A DNA stretch of 64,000 nt from Lachnospiraceae bacterium AD3010 (GTDB lineage Bacteria; Bacillota; Clostridia; Lachnospirales; Lachnospiraceae). The notes beneath the pieces were generated by a model. It worked only from the letters and a program-made list of their open reading frames with translations. It did not search any database and was not told the DNA's origin. The stretch covers positions 145,049-209,048 of the forward strand of contig JHWU01000007.1 in NCBI GenBank assembly GCA_000622025.1. Reading direction: 5' to 3'. The position numbers and the translations under genes were made by a program. Numbering within the stretch: the stretch's first letter is position 1; every line of letters starts with the position of its first letter. Below, piece by piece: positions 23,430 to 33,039 of this stretch.

Positions 23430-24206
23430 CTATCTCTTCCCCTTATTCTTGTCATAGATGGCCTTCAGGCCCTTCATCATAAGGGCATTGTCAAGGATTA
23501 TCTTATGCCGGCATTTAGGTATGATAACCTTCGAAAGACCTCCCGTTGCGACAACCGTAGTGCTGTAGCCAAGCTCCTCCTCGAACCTGTCTATCATACC
23601 GTCCACCAGGGAAGCCTGACCGTTAATGATCCCGCTCTTCATACAATCCACGGTATTCGTGCAGATATAGGTTTTCGGCGCGGAAAGACTTACCCTCGGA
23701 AGCTGGGAGGTGTCCGAAACAAGTGCCTCCAGAGATGTCCTGACACCGGGAGCAATGATCCCCCCGATGTAGTTTTTGTCCTTATCGATAACCGTAATCG
23801 TGGTGGCTGTCCCCATATCCACAACTATGGATGGAGCTCCGTATTCCGTCATGGCTGCAACGGAATCCACCACGAGATCCGCACCCATGGTCCTCGGATC
23901 ATCCATAATGATATTAAGTCCGGTCTTTAAACCGGACCCCACCACCATAGGATTCACGTTCTTCACAAGCTTTCTCACGGCCTGCTTCATAATATGCGTA
24001 AGAGGCGGAACCACCGAAGAAATAATGGAACCGTTTATCCCCTCCGGCTCTATGCCGTGGATCTCCATTACGGTCTTTAAGATAACCGCATACTCAAGCT
24101 CTGTTTTGTCCCTGTCCGTTGAAATACGTTCCGTAAAGTGGATCTTACGGTCATCAATGACACCCACTTCAATATTCGTATTTCCCATATCTATTGCGAG
24201 TAACAT
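23430..24206 (-). CDS. coaX: Type III pantothenate kinase
   Basis: A 258-residue type III pantothenate kinase, which makes 4'-phosphopantothenate in coenzyme A synthesis without being inhibited by CoA. The ASKHA fold motifs are clear: MLLAIDMGNTNIEVGVID (phosphate 1), DPRTMGADLVVDSVAA, SIVVDMGTATTITVID (phosphate 2) and GGIIAPGVRTSLEAL. The catalytic aspartate in GADL is present. It begins 5 bp after asd ends, so the genes are an operon. Identity is firm. Confidence 0.96.
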   Translation of the reverse strand: MLLAIDMGNTNIEVGVIDDRKIHFTERISTDRDKTELEYAVILKTVMEIHGIEPEGINGSIISSVVPPLTHIMKQAVRKLVKNVNPMVVGSGLKTGLNIIMDDPRTMGADLVVDSVAAMTEYGAPSIVVDMGTATTITVIDKDKNYIGGIIAPGVRTSLEALVSDTSQLPRVSLSAPKTYICTNTVDCMKSGIINGQASLVDGMIDRFEEELGYSTTVVATGGLSKVIIPKCRHKIILDNALMMKGLKAIYDKNKGKR

Positions 24207-24211
24207 GCTTA

Positions 24212-25288
24212 TCAGATATACCCCTTTGCCTTCAGAAGCTCCGCACAGAGCACTCCGCCCCCTGCGGCGCCGCGTATGGTATTGTGGGACAGACCCACGA
24301 ATTTCCAGTCGTAAACACTGTCCTCACGGAGTCTTCCCACGGTGATGCCGAAACCTCTCTCGTAGTTCACGTCTAGCTGTACCTGAGGACGGTTGTCCTC
24401 CGTAAGATACTTTATAAACTGCTTTGGAGCGGAAGGGAGACCAAGCCTCTGCGGTTCTCCCGAGAAAGACTCCATAGCAGAGATAAGCTCCTCCTTTGAA
24501 GGATTCTTCTTAAATTTAACAAAAACAGAAGCCGTATGTCCGTACAGAACAGGAACCCTGATACACTGGGAAGTGATATTCAGTCCCTCATAATTAACGA
24601 TCCTGTCACCTTCTATATGTCCGAATACCTTTAAGGGTTCCTTCTCGCTCTTTTCCTCCTCGCCTCCGATATAGGGAATGATATTCCCATCCATCTCAGG
24701 CCAGTCCTTAAAGGTCTTGCCGGCTCCGGATATTGCCTGATAGGTTGAGATCACTGCTTCTACGGGCTCAAATTCCCTCCAGGAATAGAAAACCGGCGTA
24801 TAGGACTGAATTGAGCAGTTCGGCTTAACCGCAATAAAGCCCTTCTTTGTGCCAAGCCTCTTTCTCTGTGCCTCAATGATCTCTGCGTGCTCCGGATTTA
24901 TCTCCGGAATGATCATAGGAACATCCTCAGTCCAGCGGTGAGCGGAATTATTGGAAACTACCGGGGTTTCCGTCTTTGCGTACCTCTCCTCGATATCCCT
25001 TATCTCTTCCTTTGTCATATCGACTGCGGAAAAGCAGAAGTCCACGTCCGATGCTACCTTCTCGACATCGCTCACATCCCGGATAACAATATTTTTAACC
25101 TCATCCGGCATAGGAACCTCAAGCTTCCACCTGGCTCCAACAGCCTCCTCATAGGTCTTTCCCGCACTTCTCGGGCTCGCCGCAATAACCTTCACCTCAA
25201 ACCAGGGATGGTTATGAAGAAGGGCAATAAATCTCTGCCCTACCATTCCGGTTCCTCCAAGTATTCCAACCTGCAATTTTTCAGCCAT
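24212..25288 (-). CDS. asd: Aspartate-semialdehyde dehydrogenase
   Basis: A 358-residue aspartate-semialdehyde dehydrogenase of the archaeal/fungal-like class. It reduces aspartyl phosphate to the semialdehyde for lysine, methionine and threonine synthesis. The NADP-binding GGTGMVGQRF is near residues 10-20, the active-site cysteine is in VKPNCSIQSYTPVF, and the C-terminal GLSHNTIRGAAGGGVLCAEL is typical of this class. The frame can open at a TTG at 25351, but MAEKLQVGILGG is the natural N-terminus, with GGGAGGAG upstream of the ATG near 25288. It lies between argH and coaX. Confidence 0.95.
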   Translation of the reverse strand: MAEKLQVGILGGTGMVGQRFIALLHNHPWFEVKVIAASPRSAGKTYEEAVGARWKLEVPMPDEVKNIVIRDVSDVEKVASDVDFCFSAVDMTKEEIRDIEERYAKTETPVVSNNSAHRWTEDVPMIIPEINPEHAEIIEAQRKRLGTKKGFIAVKPNCSIQSYTPVFYSWREFEPVEAVISTYQAISGAGKTFKDWPEMDGNIIPYIGGEEEKSEKEPLKVFGHIEGDRIVNYEGLNITSQCIRVPVLYGHTASVFVKFKKNPSKEELISAMESFSGEPQRLGLPSAPKQFIKYLTEDNRPQVQLDVNYERGFGITVGRLREDSVYDWKFVGLSHNTIRGAAGGGVLCAELLKAKGYI

Positions 25289-25347
25289 TTTCTCCTCCCT
25301 TTTTCTTCTGCCTATAACAACATCTTTTCGCTGCAGCTCAGGATCTT

Positions 25348-26748
25348 TCAAACCTCTGCCCCGAGCGTCCCCTCATTTAAATACTTCTCATAAAACTCAA
25401 TGTTCTTCTTCATCGACTCACTTCCAGGTGCTCCGAAGGTCACCCTGTTTTCAACACAGGTCTTTAGGGACACTGCATCATATATATCCTCATCAAAAAG
25501 CTCCGACCCCTCTTTCCACTCCCCAAGTGAAAGATCGTCAAGAGCGCGGTTTTCTGAAATACACTTTAATACCAGACCACCGATCACGGAGTGGGCATCC
25601 CGGAAGGGCATTCCCTTTTTAACAAGATAATCCGCGGCATCTGTCGCATTTGTGAAGCCCCGTTTTGCGCTTTTTTCCATATTATCCTTATTAAAGGACA
25701 TCGAGGAGATCATCCCTGTGAATAGCTTAAGGCACCCGGAAACAGTATCTATGGCATCAAAGGCCATCTCCTTATCCTCCTGCATATCCTTGTCATAGGC
25801 AAGAGGCAGCCCCTTCATTGTGGTAAGAAGGGACATCAGCGCCCCGTAGACACGTCCCGTCTTTCCCCTGACAAGCTCTGCGATATCCGGGTTTTTTTTC
25901 TGTGGCATGATGCTTGAGCCTGTTGAAAAGCGGTCGTCTATCTCCACAAAGCCGTATTCGTTGGAATTCCAGATTATTATCTCCTCTGAAAATCTGGATA
26001 AATGCATCATTATAATTGATAGAGCAGAAAGAAACTCTATAAGATAATCCCTGTCAGAAACAGAATCCATGCTGTTTCTCGTGGGACCTCCGCTAAATCC
26101 GAGCTCCTTTGCACTAAATTCCCTGTCAAGAGGGTAAGTGGTTCCGGCAAGGGCTCCGCTCCCTAAGGGGCACTCATCGGCTCCCTCATAAATATCCTTA
26201 AGCCTTCTCCTGTCACGGATAAACATTTCGAAATATGCTCCCATATGGTGGGATAAGGATACCGGCTGTGCCTTCTGCAGATGTGTAAAGCCCGGCATAA
26301 AGGTATCCGTATTATCTCTAATGATATCAAGAAGGGCCCTTTCAAGCTGAAAGATCCTCTCATCGAGAGACACTATCTGCTTCCTTATATAGAGCTTCAT
26401 ATCAAGAGCAACCTGATCATTCCGGCTCCGTCCCGTATGCAGCCTCTTTCCGGCTTCTCCGATCCTGTCCGTTAAAACGGACTCAACAAAGCTGTGAACG
26501 TCCTCATATTCCGGGCTTATCAACAAGCCTCCGCTCTCCACATCATGCAAGATCCCTTTAAGACCCTCTATTATGGAAAGGGCATCCTCCTTCGGGATGA
26601 TGCCGCATTTCATAAGCATTCTGCTGTGGGCTATGCTGCCCTCTATGTCCTCTTTTATCAGCCTCTTATCAAAGGAAAGAGACGCATTGAAGTTAAATGC
26701 GTCATAATCTGTCTCATTCTTAAATCTTCCGCCCCAGAGCTTTGCCAC
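25348..26748 (-). CDS. argH: Argininosuccinate lyase
   Basis: A 466-residue argininosuccinate lyase, which releases arginine and fumarate in the last step of arginine synthesis. It begins MAKLWGGRF. The fumarase-superfamily signature GSSIMPQKKNPD contains the catalytic serine, and LHTGRSRNDQVALD and HLQKAQPVSLSHH are also intact. Length is standard. It starts 18 bp after the upstream membrane protein gene ends, and no other arginine gene is present in the window. Confidence 0.97.
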   Translation of the reverse strand: MAKLWGGRFKNETDYDAFNFNASLSFDKRLIKEDIEGSIAHSRMLMKCGIIPKEDALSIIEGLKGILHDVESGGLLISPEYEDVHSFVESVLTDRIGEAGKRLHTGRSRNDQVALDMKLYIRKQIVSLDERIFQLERALLDIIRDNTDTFMPGFTHLQKAQPVSLSHHMGAYFEMFIRDRRRLKDIYEGADECPLGSGALAGTTYPLDREFSAKELGFSGGPTRNSMDSVSDRDYLIEFLSALSIIMMHLSRFSEEIIIWNSNEYGFVEIDDRFSTGSSIMPQKKNPDIAELVRGKTGRVYGALMSLLTTMKGLPLAYDKDMQEDKEMAFDAIDTVSGCLKLFTGMISSMSFNKDNMEKSAKRGFTNATDAADYLVKKGMPFRDAHSVIGGLVLKCISENRALDDLSLGEWKEGSELFDEDIYDAVSLKTCVENRVTFGAPGSESMKKNIEFYEKYLNEGTLGAEV

Positions 26749-26766
26749 CTGAAATCTCCTTATTCT

Positions 26767-27537
26767 CTATTCAAAACGTCCCTTTATCGCAAGAACCGTT
26801 CCAAGGAAGAAAACCGCTCCTGTGATAACCTCGGAAAACATACCGGTTATGGCTCCCGCAATGATTATTAGTGCCACCACGATAAGGGTCACATAGGCCG
26901 GTGCATCCCCGAGAAGAACTCCCATAATAATGGTGATCACCGCGGTGATCAGAAGTACGACGAGAGAAAGCTCCCGCATCTCCACATGCCTTACGGCAGA
27001 GAAAATAATGGTTGCCAGTATGATGACCAGAGCTACAAGGGAAACCGTCTCTGTGGAAACTATTCCCTCTCTCTGTATCTTCTGCTTTTTTCTCCTTCCC
27101 CTGCTTCCTCTCTGCTTTTCGTTTTCCCTGTTTTTATGCCTTAAAACATCGGCATTACCGCTGTAGTTCTTATAGGGTCCGTCCCTTCTTATGGTGGAAT
27201 TTGCACTCCTTAAAAACTCCGGCATGGCATCTGTCATCATGCCGGCACTTGTATTATTTTCTTCTTTCACCGTACTACTGCTTTCTATATTGGTGCGTTC
27301 CGTATTGCTACTTTTTTTAATGATCCGTTCCGTATCGTCGCTTTCCGTATCAGAGTCTTTCGTATCACTGCTTTTTGTTTCTGCAGTGACCTCATTGCCG
27401 GATACGGCATTACTATGATCTTCTCCCGTCACGGCTTCTTCTGCAGGATCCTCTCCCGCTTCCGCTTCCACGCTGTCTAAATCTTCCCTGCCCTTGTAGT
27501 CCTTTTCGGCAGGCTGTCTTCTCTTTCGTCTTGCCAT
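26767..27537 (-). CDS. Membrane protein with long disordered N-terminus
   Basis: A 256-residue protein of two parts. Residues 1-155 are polar and low complexity, rich in D, E, S, T and K (e.g. SSDTKDSDTESDDTERIIKK), followed by a basic RGRRKKQKIQ stretch. Residues 160-252 contain four hydrophobic segments (SLVALVIILATIIFSAV, LSLVVLLITAVITIIMGVLL, VTLIVVALIIIAGAI, TGAVFFLGTVLAI). This looks like a small integral membrane module anchored behind a disordered cytoplasmic tail. No family is recognised. It overlaps the TSCPD gene stop by one base (TAATG) and is transcribed into argH. Confidence 0.8.
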   Translation of the reverse strand: MARRKRRQPAEKDYKGREDLDSVEAEAGEDPAEEAVTGEDHSNAVSGNEVTAETKSSDTKDSDTESDDTERIIKKSSNTERTNIESSSTVKEENNTSAGMMTDAMPEFLRSANSTIRRDGPYKNYSGNADVLRHKNRENEKQRGSRGRRKKQKIQREGIVSTETVSLVALVIILATIIFSAVRHVEMRELSLVVLLITAVITIIMGVLLGDAPAYVTLIVVALIIIAGAITGMFSEVITGAVFFLGTVLAIKGRFE

Positions 27538-27788
27538 TATCCAATCGCTTCCTTTATACCCTTTGCAAGCTGGTCGGCGCAGGATGTAGCCTTCATCCCA
27601 CAGGTATTTCCGTATAACAGATCTGCAATGCCTGCTGCGTCCTGACCCTCAACAAGCTTCGAGATAGCTTTCAGGTTGCCGTTACATCCCCTGTCAAAGC
27701 TTACATTATGTATCTTCTTTTCATCATCAATATCAAAATGTATCTCAACAGCACAGGTACCTTTTGTTTTGTAATCGAAATGCTTCAT
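27537..27788 (-). CDS. TSCPD domain protein (TIGR03905-like)
   Basis: An 83-residue protein of the small TSCPD family, in which the conserved motif appears here as KATSCADQLAKGI near the C-terminus. The N-terminus MKHFDYKTKGTCAVEIHFD and the middle VSFDRGCNGNLKAISKLVEG give three strategic cysteines, of the kind that bind metal or form a redox centre in related ribonucleotide reductase C-terminal domains. Biochemical function is unknown. GGAG precedes the ATG at 27788. The gene overlaps the next by TAATG. Confidence 0.85.
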   Translation of the reverse strand: MKHFDYKTKGTCAVEIHFDIDDEKKIHNVSFDRGCNGNLKAISKLVEGQDAAGIADLLYGNTCGMKATSCADQLAKGIKEAIG

Positions 27789-27856
27789 GATTTCTCCGTT
27801 GCGCCGGAAATACTTTTTCAACTTATCCCTTCCGCCGCCATTCCAATAGGTTTTTC

Positions 27857-27882
27857 AAGGGACACGGCAAACCGTGTCCCTT
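27857..27882. terminator. Strong hairpin downstream of the RND pump
   Basis: Perfect 11-bp stem AAGGGACACGG/CCGTGTCCCTT with a 4-nt loop. The expected uridine tract is poor (TTGAAAAA on the minus strand), so it may be a weak terminator or an mRNA 3'-end stabiliser. Confidence 0.55.
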
Positions 27883-27936
27883 ATGCATGTCAACGTATAG
27901 TATAAATTAGAAAGATGAACTTATCAACCGGAATTT

Positions 27937-30900
27937 TTATTTGTTCTGCTTCTCCTGCTCCTTAAGCTCCTTCTTTTCTTTTTTTGCAAGAGCTCTGGCA
28001 GCAGCTCTTTCCTTACGCTTTGCCCCTATCTTTGCAACCTTGACCTTTGCGGAATCAAGGAGCAGGTAGAAGGTGGGCAGAACCACAAGGGTCAGTACCG
28101 TGGATACCATCAGTCCGCCGACAATAACAACAGCCATACCCTGCATGGAATCTGCAGCACCTCCGATGCCCAGTGAAGTGGGGATCATCGCAAGTACCGT
28201 GGTAAGGGTGGTCATAAGGATGGGGCGGAGACGTCCCTTACCCGAATCCACCAGAGCTTCCACCGTGGTCATTCCGCCGTCCCGGTTCTGTATCGCCATA
28301 TCCACGAGAATAATACCGTTATTAACAACGATACCGGCAAGCATCAAAAATCCCATCAGGGAAACCATGCTGATCTTTGACTGGGTAATAATCATATAAA
28401 GGATCGAACCCACTATGGCAAAAGGTATCTCGAGCATGATAAGGAGTGAGATCGATATCGAATTAAACATAAGTGCCATTACCACAAATACAAGGAATAC
28501 GGCTATGGCTATGGCCTGTCCCAGTGCGCCGAATTCTTCCTGTTCTATTTCGGACTCCATTCCCATTCCGTGGATAACCTCGGGATCCAGCTCAAATTCC
28601 TCAGATACCCTGTTTGCTTCCTTGGAAACCGCATCCTTCTTGTCAGATGTGGTCCTTACTGTAACGGTAGCCTTGTACATACCGTCATATCTGTTAAAGG
28701 TGCTCGGAGCCGAAGCATAATCAACCCTTCCGATCTCAGTAAGAGGCACGCTGTTTCCGTTGGGATTCTTAAATGTCATGGCTTCAACATCGCTTATACT
28801 GTCATAATAACCCTTGGGATACTCAACCTTGACCGTATAGTTTTTCCCGTCAAGATCCACATCAATCGCATCGGTTCCGTTCATATTGGTGTATACAAGC
28901 TGGGCTACCTGTCTTGCGGAAAATCCCTTGGATTTAGCCAGGACGGGATCTATGACCACCTTTGCCTTGCTTCCCGTATCCACTACCGTGGAAGAGGTGG
29001 AGATAACCCCGTCTATCTTCTGCAGCTCATCTTCCAGTGAATTACAGTTTTCCTTAAGCTTATCAAGATTCGTGGACTGCAGGACTATGTCCGTCGTATC
29101 CGCACTTGTTGCTCCCTCGTATGAAGATCCCGCGGAACAGCTGATCTCGGAAAGCTCCGAGAAATCATGCAATTTTACATTCCAGTCATCAACGATCTCC
29201 TGTGTCTTTTTATCACATTCATCGGTTTTATAGGCATTTATGGTGGCTGATGCCGAGCTCTCGTCCACAGAGGTGATATACTTCTTTATATCCTCGGAGC
29301 CTTTTACAAATTCCTCCAGCTCCTCCACGGTCTTATTCATAGTTTCAAGATTCAGATTCGGTCTGAACTTGACATTTATGGTTGCAATTCCTTCATCCTG
29401 AGCTGAGTAGAGCTCTGTCTGGAGAAAAGGTGTCAGCGCAACCGTAAGGCCGATCATAGCAACTACAATAAGAAAAACCGTTTTCTTGAATTTAAGAGCC
29501 TTTCTGAGTACCTTTTCATATACCCTTATTACCTTGCTTAAGATCCGGTTGGTAATGATATCTTTTTTCTCGGTCGGCTTATAGAAAGCAAAGCACAGAG
29601 GTATCAGAAGGAGTGCCGCTATCATCGAGGCAGTTAAAGCAAAGATTATGGTAAAGCCCATGGGCTTAAACATCTGTCCCGAAAGTCCCTGCAGCAGAGC
29701 CATAGGCAGATAAACCACAACCGTCGTGATCGTGGAGGTGATAACAGAATTCACTACTACCAATGCTCCCGTCAGGGCAGCATCGGAAAAATCCAGTCCC
29801 TCATCCCTCTTTCTGAAACACATTTCCAGGACAACCACCGCATTATCCGTCATCATTCCGACGGAAATAATGAGCGAGCCTGCAGTAATGGTGTTTAAGT
29901 CGAAGTCCGCAAGCTTCATACAGCAGAGAGTCGCAAGAAGTGAAACAGGCATGGTGCTGGCAACGATCAAAGAGCCCTTCAGATCCCCGAAAAAGATAAA
30001 GAGCACCACCATTGCAAGAAATACGGCCTGTAATATAGTCTCAAAAACCCTCGTAAGGCTTTTTATAATGGTCTCTGATGAATCCTCTATCACATCGAAC
30101 TTGAGAGTAGGATACATTATCTCCAGATCGCTGATCTTCTTATGGACATCCTTTGACAGCGTAACGGGAGAAGCAGACTGTTTTTTCTTAAGCTGCACAC
30201 TGACGTTTTCCTGACCGTTATAACGGCTTAAGGATGTGGGGTCTTTGGTGGAAAAGTGTACCCTTGATACATCATATAAATGTATGGTCTGACCTGATGA
30301 TGTGGTGATCGGAACCTGCTCCAGCTCGGCAAGATCCTCAAATTTTACCTCGGCGTTCATTGACATCTTCTGGTCTCCGAGAGTGGCCGATCCCGTATAC
30401 ATTGAGAAATTAACGGCTTTTATCGAATCAGCAATGGATGAAACATCCATCCCGTACTGGGCCGCATATTCCGGCACAAGCTCGATACTTACATATTTCT
30501 CTCTGCCGCCCTTGGTATCTACCTGTGCAAGAGTAGATATTTTCTGGAATTCCGGCTCTATCTTATCCTTTACGATCTCAAGGATGTCTTCATCCGGATT
30601 CTCTGAAGATATGGCAAGGATGATGTCAGGAGAATTCGAAAAGCTGGCTTCCAGAATTGTAGGATCCTGTATCCCATCCGGAAGATCATTCTTTATCCGG
30701 TCCAGCTTGGTACGCACGTCATTTTTTACATCCTGCAGTTCAACGCCATATTCCAGCTGCAGAACGACCTGGCTCATATTCTCCATGGAGTCGGCCTGGA
30801 TATGCTTTATACCGGAAATTGACTGACAGGCATCGGAAATAGGATCCGAAATACGCTCATCTATCTGATCCGGAGAGGCGCCGGGATAGCTGGTGATAAT

Positions 30901-31041
30901 GCCTAGAACAGGAAAATCCATATCGGGCATCAGCTTTAACTTCATACTGGAAAGAGATACGGCGGCAAAGACCACAAGTGAAATTATGGCTACTATTGCA
31001 GTAACGGGACGTTTGATTATCCCGGCAATCATAGATTTCAT
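27937..31041 (-). CDS. RND family efflux transporter, inner membrane pump
   Basis: A 1034-residue RND transporter of the AcrB/SwrC type, a proton-driven efflux pump. It has the expected two halves: TM1 near the N-terminus, a large extracytoplasmic loop (TSYPGASPDQIDERISDPI), the TM2-TM6 block around residues 330-470 (TAGSLIISVGMMTDNAVVVLE, the D of the proton relay), a second large loop, and TM8-12 with MVSLMGFLMLAGIVVNNGII. A charged tail ends KKELKEQEKQNK. It is directly preceded by its adaptor, with no gap. No outer-membrane channel is encoded, consistent with a Gram-positive host. Substrates unknown. Confidence 0.94.
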   Translation of the reverse strand: MKSMIAGIIKRPVTAIVAIISLVVFAAVSLSSMKLKLMPDMDFPVLGIITSYPGASPDQIDERISDPISDACQSISGIKHIQADSMENMSQVVLQLEYGVELQDVKNDVRTKLDRIKNDLPDGIQDPTILEASFSNSPDIILAISSENPDEDILEIVKDKIEPEFQKISTLAQVDTKGGREKYVSIELVPEYAAQYGMDVSSIADSIKAVNFSMYTGSATLGDQKMSMNAEVKFEDLAELEQVPITTSSGQTIHLYDVSRVHFSTKDPTSLSRYNGQENVSVQLKKKQSASPVTLSKDVHKKISDLEIMYPTLKFDVIEDSSETIIKSLTRVFETILQAVFLAMVVLFIFFGDLKGSLIVASTMPVSLLATLCCMKLADFDLNTITAGSLIISVGMMTDNAVVVLEMCFRKRDEGLDFSDAALTGALVVVNSVITSTITTVVVYLPMALLQGLSGQMFKPMGFTIIFALTASMIAALLLIPLCFAFYKPTEKKDIITNRILSKVIRVYEKVLRKALKFKKTVFLIVVAMIGLTVALTPFLQTELYSAQDEGIATINVKFRPNLNLETMNKTVEELEEFVKGSEDIKKYITSVDESSASATINAYKTDECDKKTQEIVDDWNVKLHDFSELSEISCSAGSSYEGATSADTTDIVLQSTNLDKLKENCNSLEDELQKIDGVISTSSTVVDTGSKAKVVIDPVLAKSKGFSARQVAQLVYTNMNGTDAIDVDLDGKNYTVKVEYPKGYYDSISDVEAMTFKNPNGNSVPLTEIGRVDYASAPSTFNRYDGMYKATVTVRTTSDKKDAVSKEANRVSEEFELDPEVIHGMGMESEIEQEEFGALGQAIAIAVFLVFVVMALMFNSISISLLIMLEIPFAIVGSILYMIITQSKISMVSLMGFLMLAGIVVNNGIILVDMAIQNRDGGMTTVEALVDSGKGRLRPILMTTLTTVLAMIPTSLGIGGAADSMQGMAVVIVGGLMVSTVLTLVVLPTFYLLLDSAKVKVAKIGAKRKERAAARALAKKEKKELKEQEKQNK

Positions 31042-32775
31042 TTATTCGGCCTCCGCTTCAACTGTCGCAGAACCTGCTGTGATCTGGGCAGGATCAATAA
31101 TCTTATTCTCAGCAGTCCCTTTATTTCCTGCACTGTTAGCCACAGTATACTTCTCATTTCCGGTAACCTTGATCTCTGCTCCATCCTTAAGCATGGATGA
31201 CCAGGTAACTATTATATTGTCATCGGGAGAAAGGCCGCTTAAAACCTCTATTCCCTCATCATCCGAAAGTCCTGTTTCAATGTCACATCTTTTGGCGTGA
31301 TTTCCGTCGGATAGAAGGACAAAGGCCTGATCGTCATCATAATATATACAATCGGCAGGTACGGTTATGGCATTTTTTGACCGTCTGGTAACAGTGCGGA
31401 TACTGACAGTTGATCCGTTTAGGAGCTCTCCTCCTCCATCAGAAACAACAGCTTCTATCTTAAAAAGACCAGTACCCTGATCAACCGTGGATGCCACATC
31501 GGTTATCCTTGCACTGTAATCCTTTCCGTTTTTTGAAATAACCGCTGTATTTCCAATCTCAATATTATGAAGGGTTTCCTCAGCAACATAGAAAACCACC
31601 TTGTTCTGATTGTCGGTTTCTATGGTGTACGCTTCGGTTGCCGAAGAGGCCATATTATAAAGTGAGATGCCGATATTTGTGATTATTCCGCTGACAGGGG
31701 ATGTTACGGTATAATTATCCAGATTTATCTCAGCATTCTCCACTCCTACCTTGGCCTGACGTACGTTGGCCTCGGAATTCACAAGGCTGGCATCAGCGCC
31801 CACGATGGAAGCATTCACTCCAAAGATCGTGGTAGCCTTAGTATAATTATTGTAGATTTCCCTGTTCTGCTCCGCCAAAGCCAGGTTCTCTTCTGCGGTA
31901 TAATAGTTCATCTCAGCAGAGTCGGCGTTATTCTCATAGGTGACCTTATTCATCATCTCATAGCTGTCTATTGCATCTTCATATCCATTAATAGCACTCT
32001 TTGCGGCTTCATACGCTGAAGAAGCACTGGAATAAGCGTTGTTGAGCTCCACGGAACTGTCGTAACCCTTGTTCCAGAGCCAGTCATTTGCTTTATCTAC
32101 TCCGTCCGATCTTTCTCTTTTCTTATACTCCTCAACAAGATCCTTAAGCTCATCTCTGCGTTTCTTTAACTTCTTCTTATCCTTCTTCGCATCATGAAGA
32201 TCATCTTCCGTTTCTTCATTATGATACTCATAATAACTTGCGCTGGCAGCAGCGTTTTCAAAGGTATTGCCTGCCGAACGTTTTCCCGCATAGGCATTGT
32301 CTACGGCGAGATTCATCTGCGCTTCATTATAGGATATCTTCGCTATATTCTCATTTGCCTCGGCTTTTATTCTGGCATTATTTGCCTGCTGGGAAGTGTA
32401 ACCCGCTTTTGCGCTGTCAAGAGTGGCCTTCGCATTGTCAAGCTGAAGTCTTGCTGTTTCATCATCCATCTTGAAAAGAAGATCACCTTCATTCACATGA
32501 TCTCCCACTTCGAAATGCTTTTCCGTCACCTCTCCTGCGACCTTCGGAATTACCTTTACAACATCATCAGCTTCCACAGTACCGGAAAAATTGGATTCTA
32601 TGGAAATAGTCCTTAAAAGCGGAGTTGATACTCTGACCTCTATGGAAGTATCAACCGCTTCGGCCGCTTTCTCCTCTTCTTTACCGAAGGGCAAAGCAGA
32701 ACAGCCGGAAACAGAAAGAACCGTAAGAACCCCTGATAATACAACTGTAACAATACTGATCAATCTCTTTTTCAT
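31042..32775 (-). CDS. RND adaptor (membrane fusion protein), lipoprotein
   Basis: A 577-residue HlyD-type adaptor that couples to the RND pump encoded next. The lipobox SVSGC puts the lipidated cysteine at 25. The barrel-sandwich half motif GTVEADDVVKVIPKVAGEVT is followed by VGDHVNEGDLLFKMD. A long helical hairpin (about 110-330) has charged coiled-coil sequence (EDDLHDAKKDKKKLKKRRDE). The second half motif is NYTVTSPVSGIITNIGISLY. The hairpin is much longer than in most Gram-positive adaptors, perhaps to span the thick wall. Start and pump stop are directly adjacent. Confidence 0.93.
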   Translation of the reverse strand: MKKRLISIVTVVLSGVLTVLSVSGCSALPFGKEEEKAAEAVDTSIEVRVSTPLLRTISIESNFSGTVEADDVVKVIPKVAGEVTEKHFEVGDHVNEGDLLFKMDDETARLQLDNAKATLDSAKAGYTSQQANNARIKAEANENIAKISYNEAQMNLAVDNAYAGKRSAGNTFENAAASASYYEYHNEETEDDLHDAKKDKKKLKKRRDELKDLVEEYKKRERSDGVDKANDWLWNKGYDSSVELNNAYSSASSAYEAAKSAINGYEDAIDSYEMMNKVTYENNADSAEMNYYTAEENLALAEQNREIYNNYTKATTIFGVNASIVGADASLVNSEANVRQAKVGVENAEINLDNYTVTSPVSGIITNIGISLYNMASSATEAYTIETDNQNKVVFYVAEETLHNIEIGNTAVISKNGKDYSARITDVASTVDQGTGLFKIEAVVSDGGGELLNGSTVSIRTVTRRSKNAITVPADCIYYDDDQAFVLLSDGNHAKRCDIETGLSDDEGIEVLSGLSPDDNIIVTWSSMLKDGAEIKVTGNEKYTVANSAGNKGTAENKIIDPAQITAGSATVEAEAE

Positions 32776-32861
32776 ATATTAACCCCTGATAAATTATTAC
32801 CTTAGTTCAAATTCAAAACGTAACGATCTGTCTCAATCTTGCAGAAAACAGACCAATTCTA

Positions 32862-32890
32862 ATAATTACATATGTTTTTATATCTGTCAA
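32862..32890 (-). promoter_or_regulatory. Possible promoter of the RND operon
   Basis: Consensus -35 TTGACA (32885-32890), 17-bp spacer, weaker -10 AATTAT (32862-32867). The leader is about 80 nt and contains a small TCTGT/ACAGA hairpin. Confidence 0.45.
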
Positions 32891-32951
32891 TATCTCTTTA
32901 TGTCAACTTTTCGATATTTTACCATCTTTTGAAAAAAAGGAAAGGGGTTTT

Positions 32952-32998
32952 CTTGATATTATGCATCAAATGATGCACAATAATTATTGCATATCAAG
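32952..32998. promoter_or_regulatory. Nested inverted repeats upstream of the RND promoter
   Basis: Outer arms CTTGATAT (32952-32959) and ATATCAAG (32991-32998) enclose the perfect repeat TGCATCA-AA-TGATGCA (32962-32977) and an ATAATTAT. This has the form of a regulator-binding site, placed 62 bp upstream of the -35 box. No regulator gene lies nearby. Confidence 0.5.
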
Positions 32999-33039
32999 TG
33001 AAATTATCAGAATATTGACGAAATGGATTAAAACTGTAT

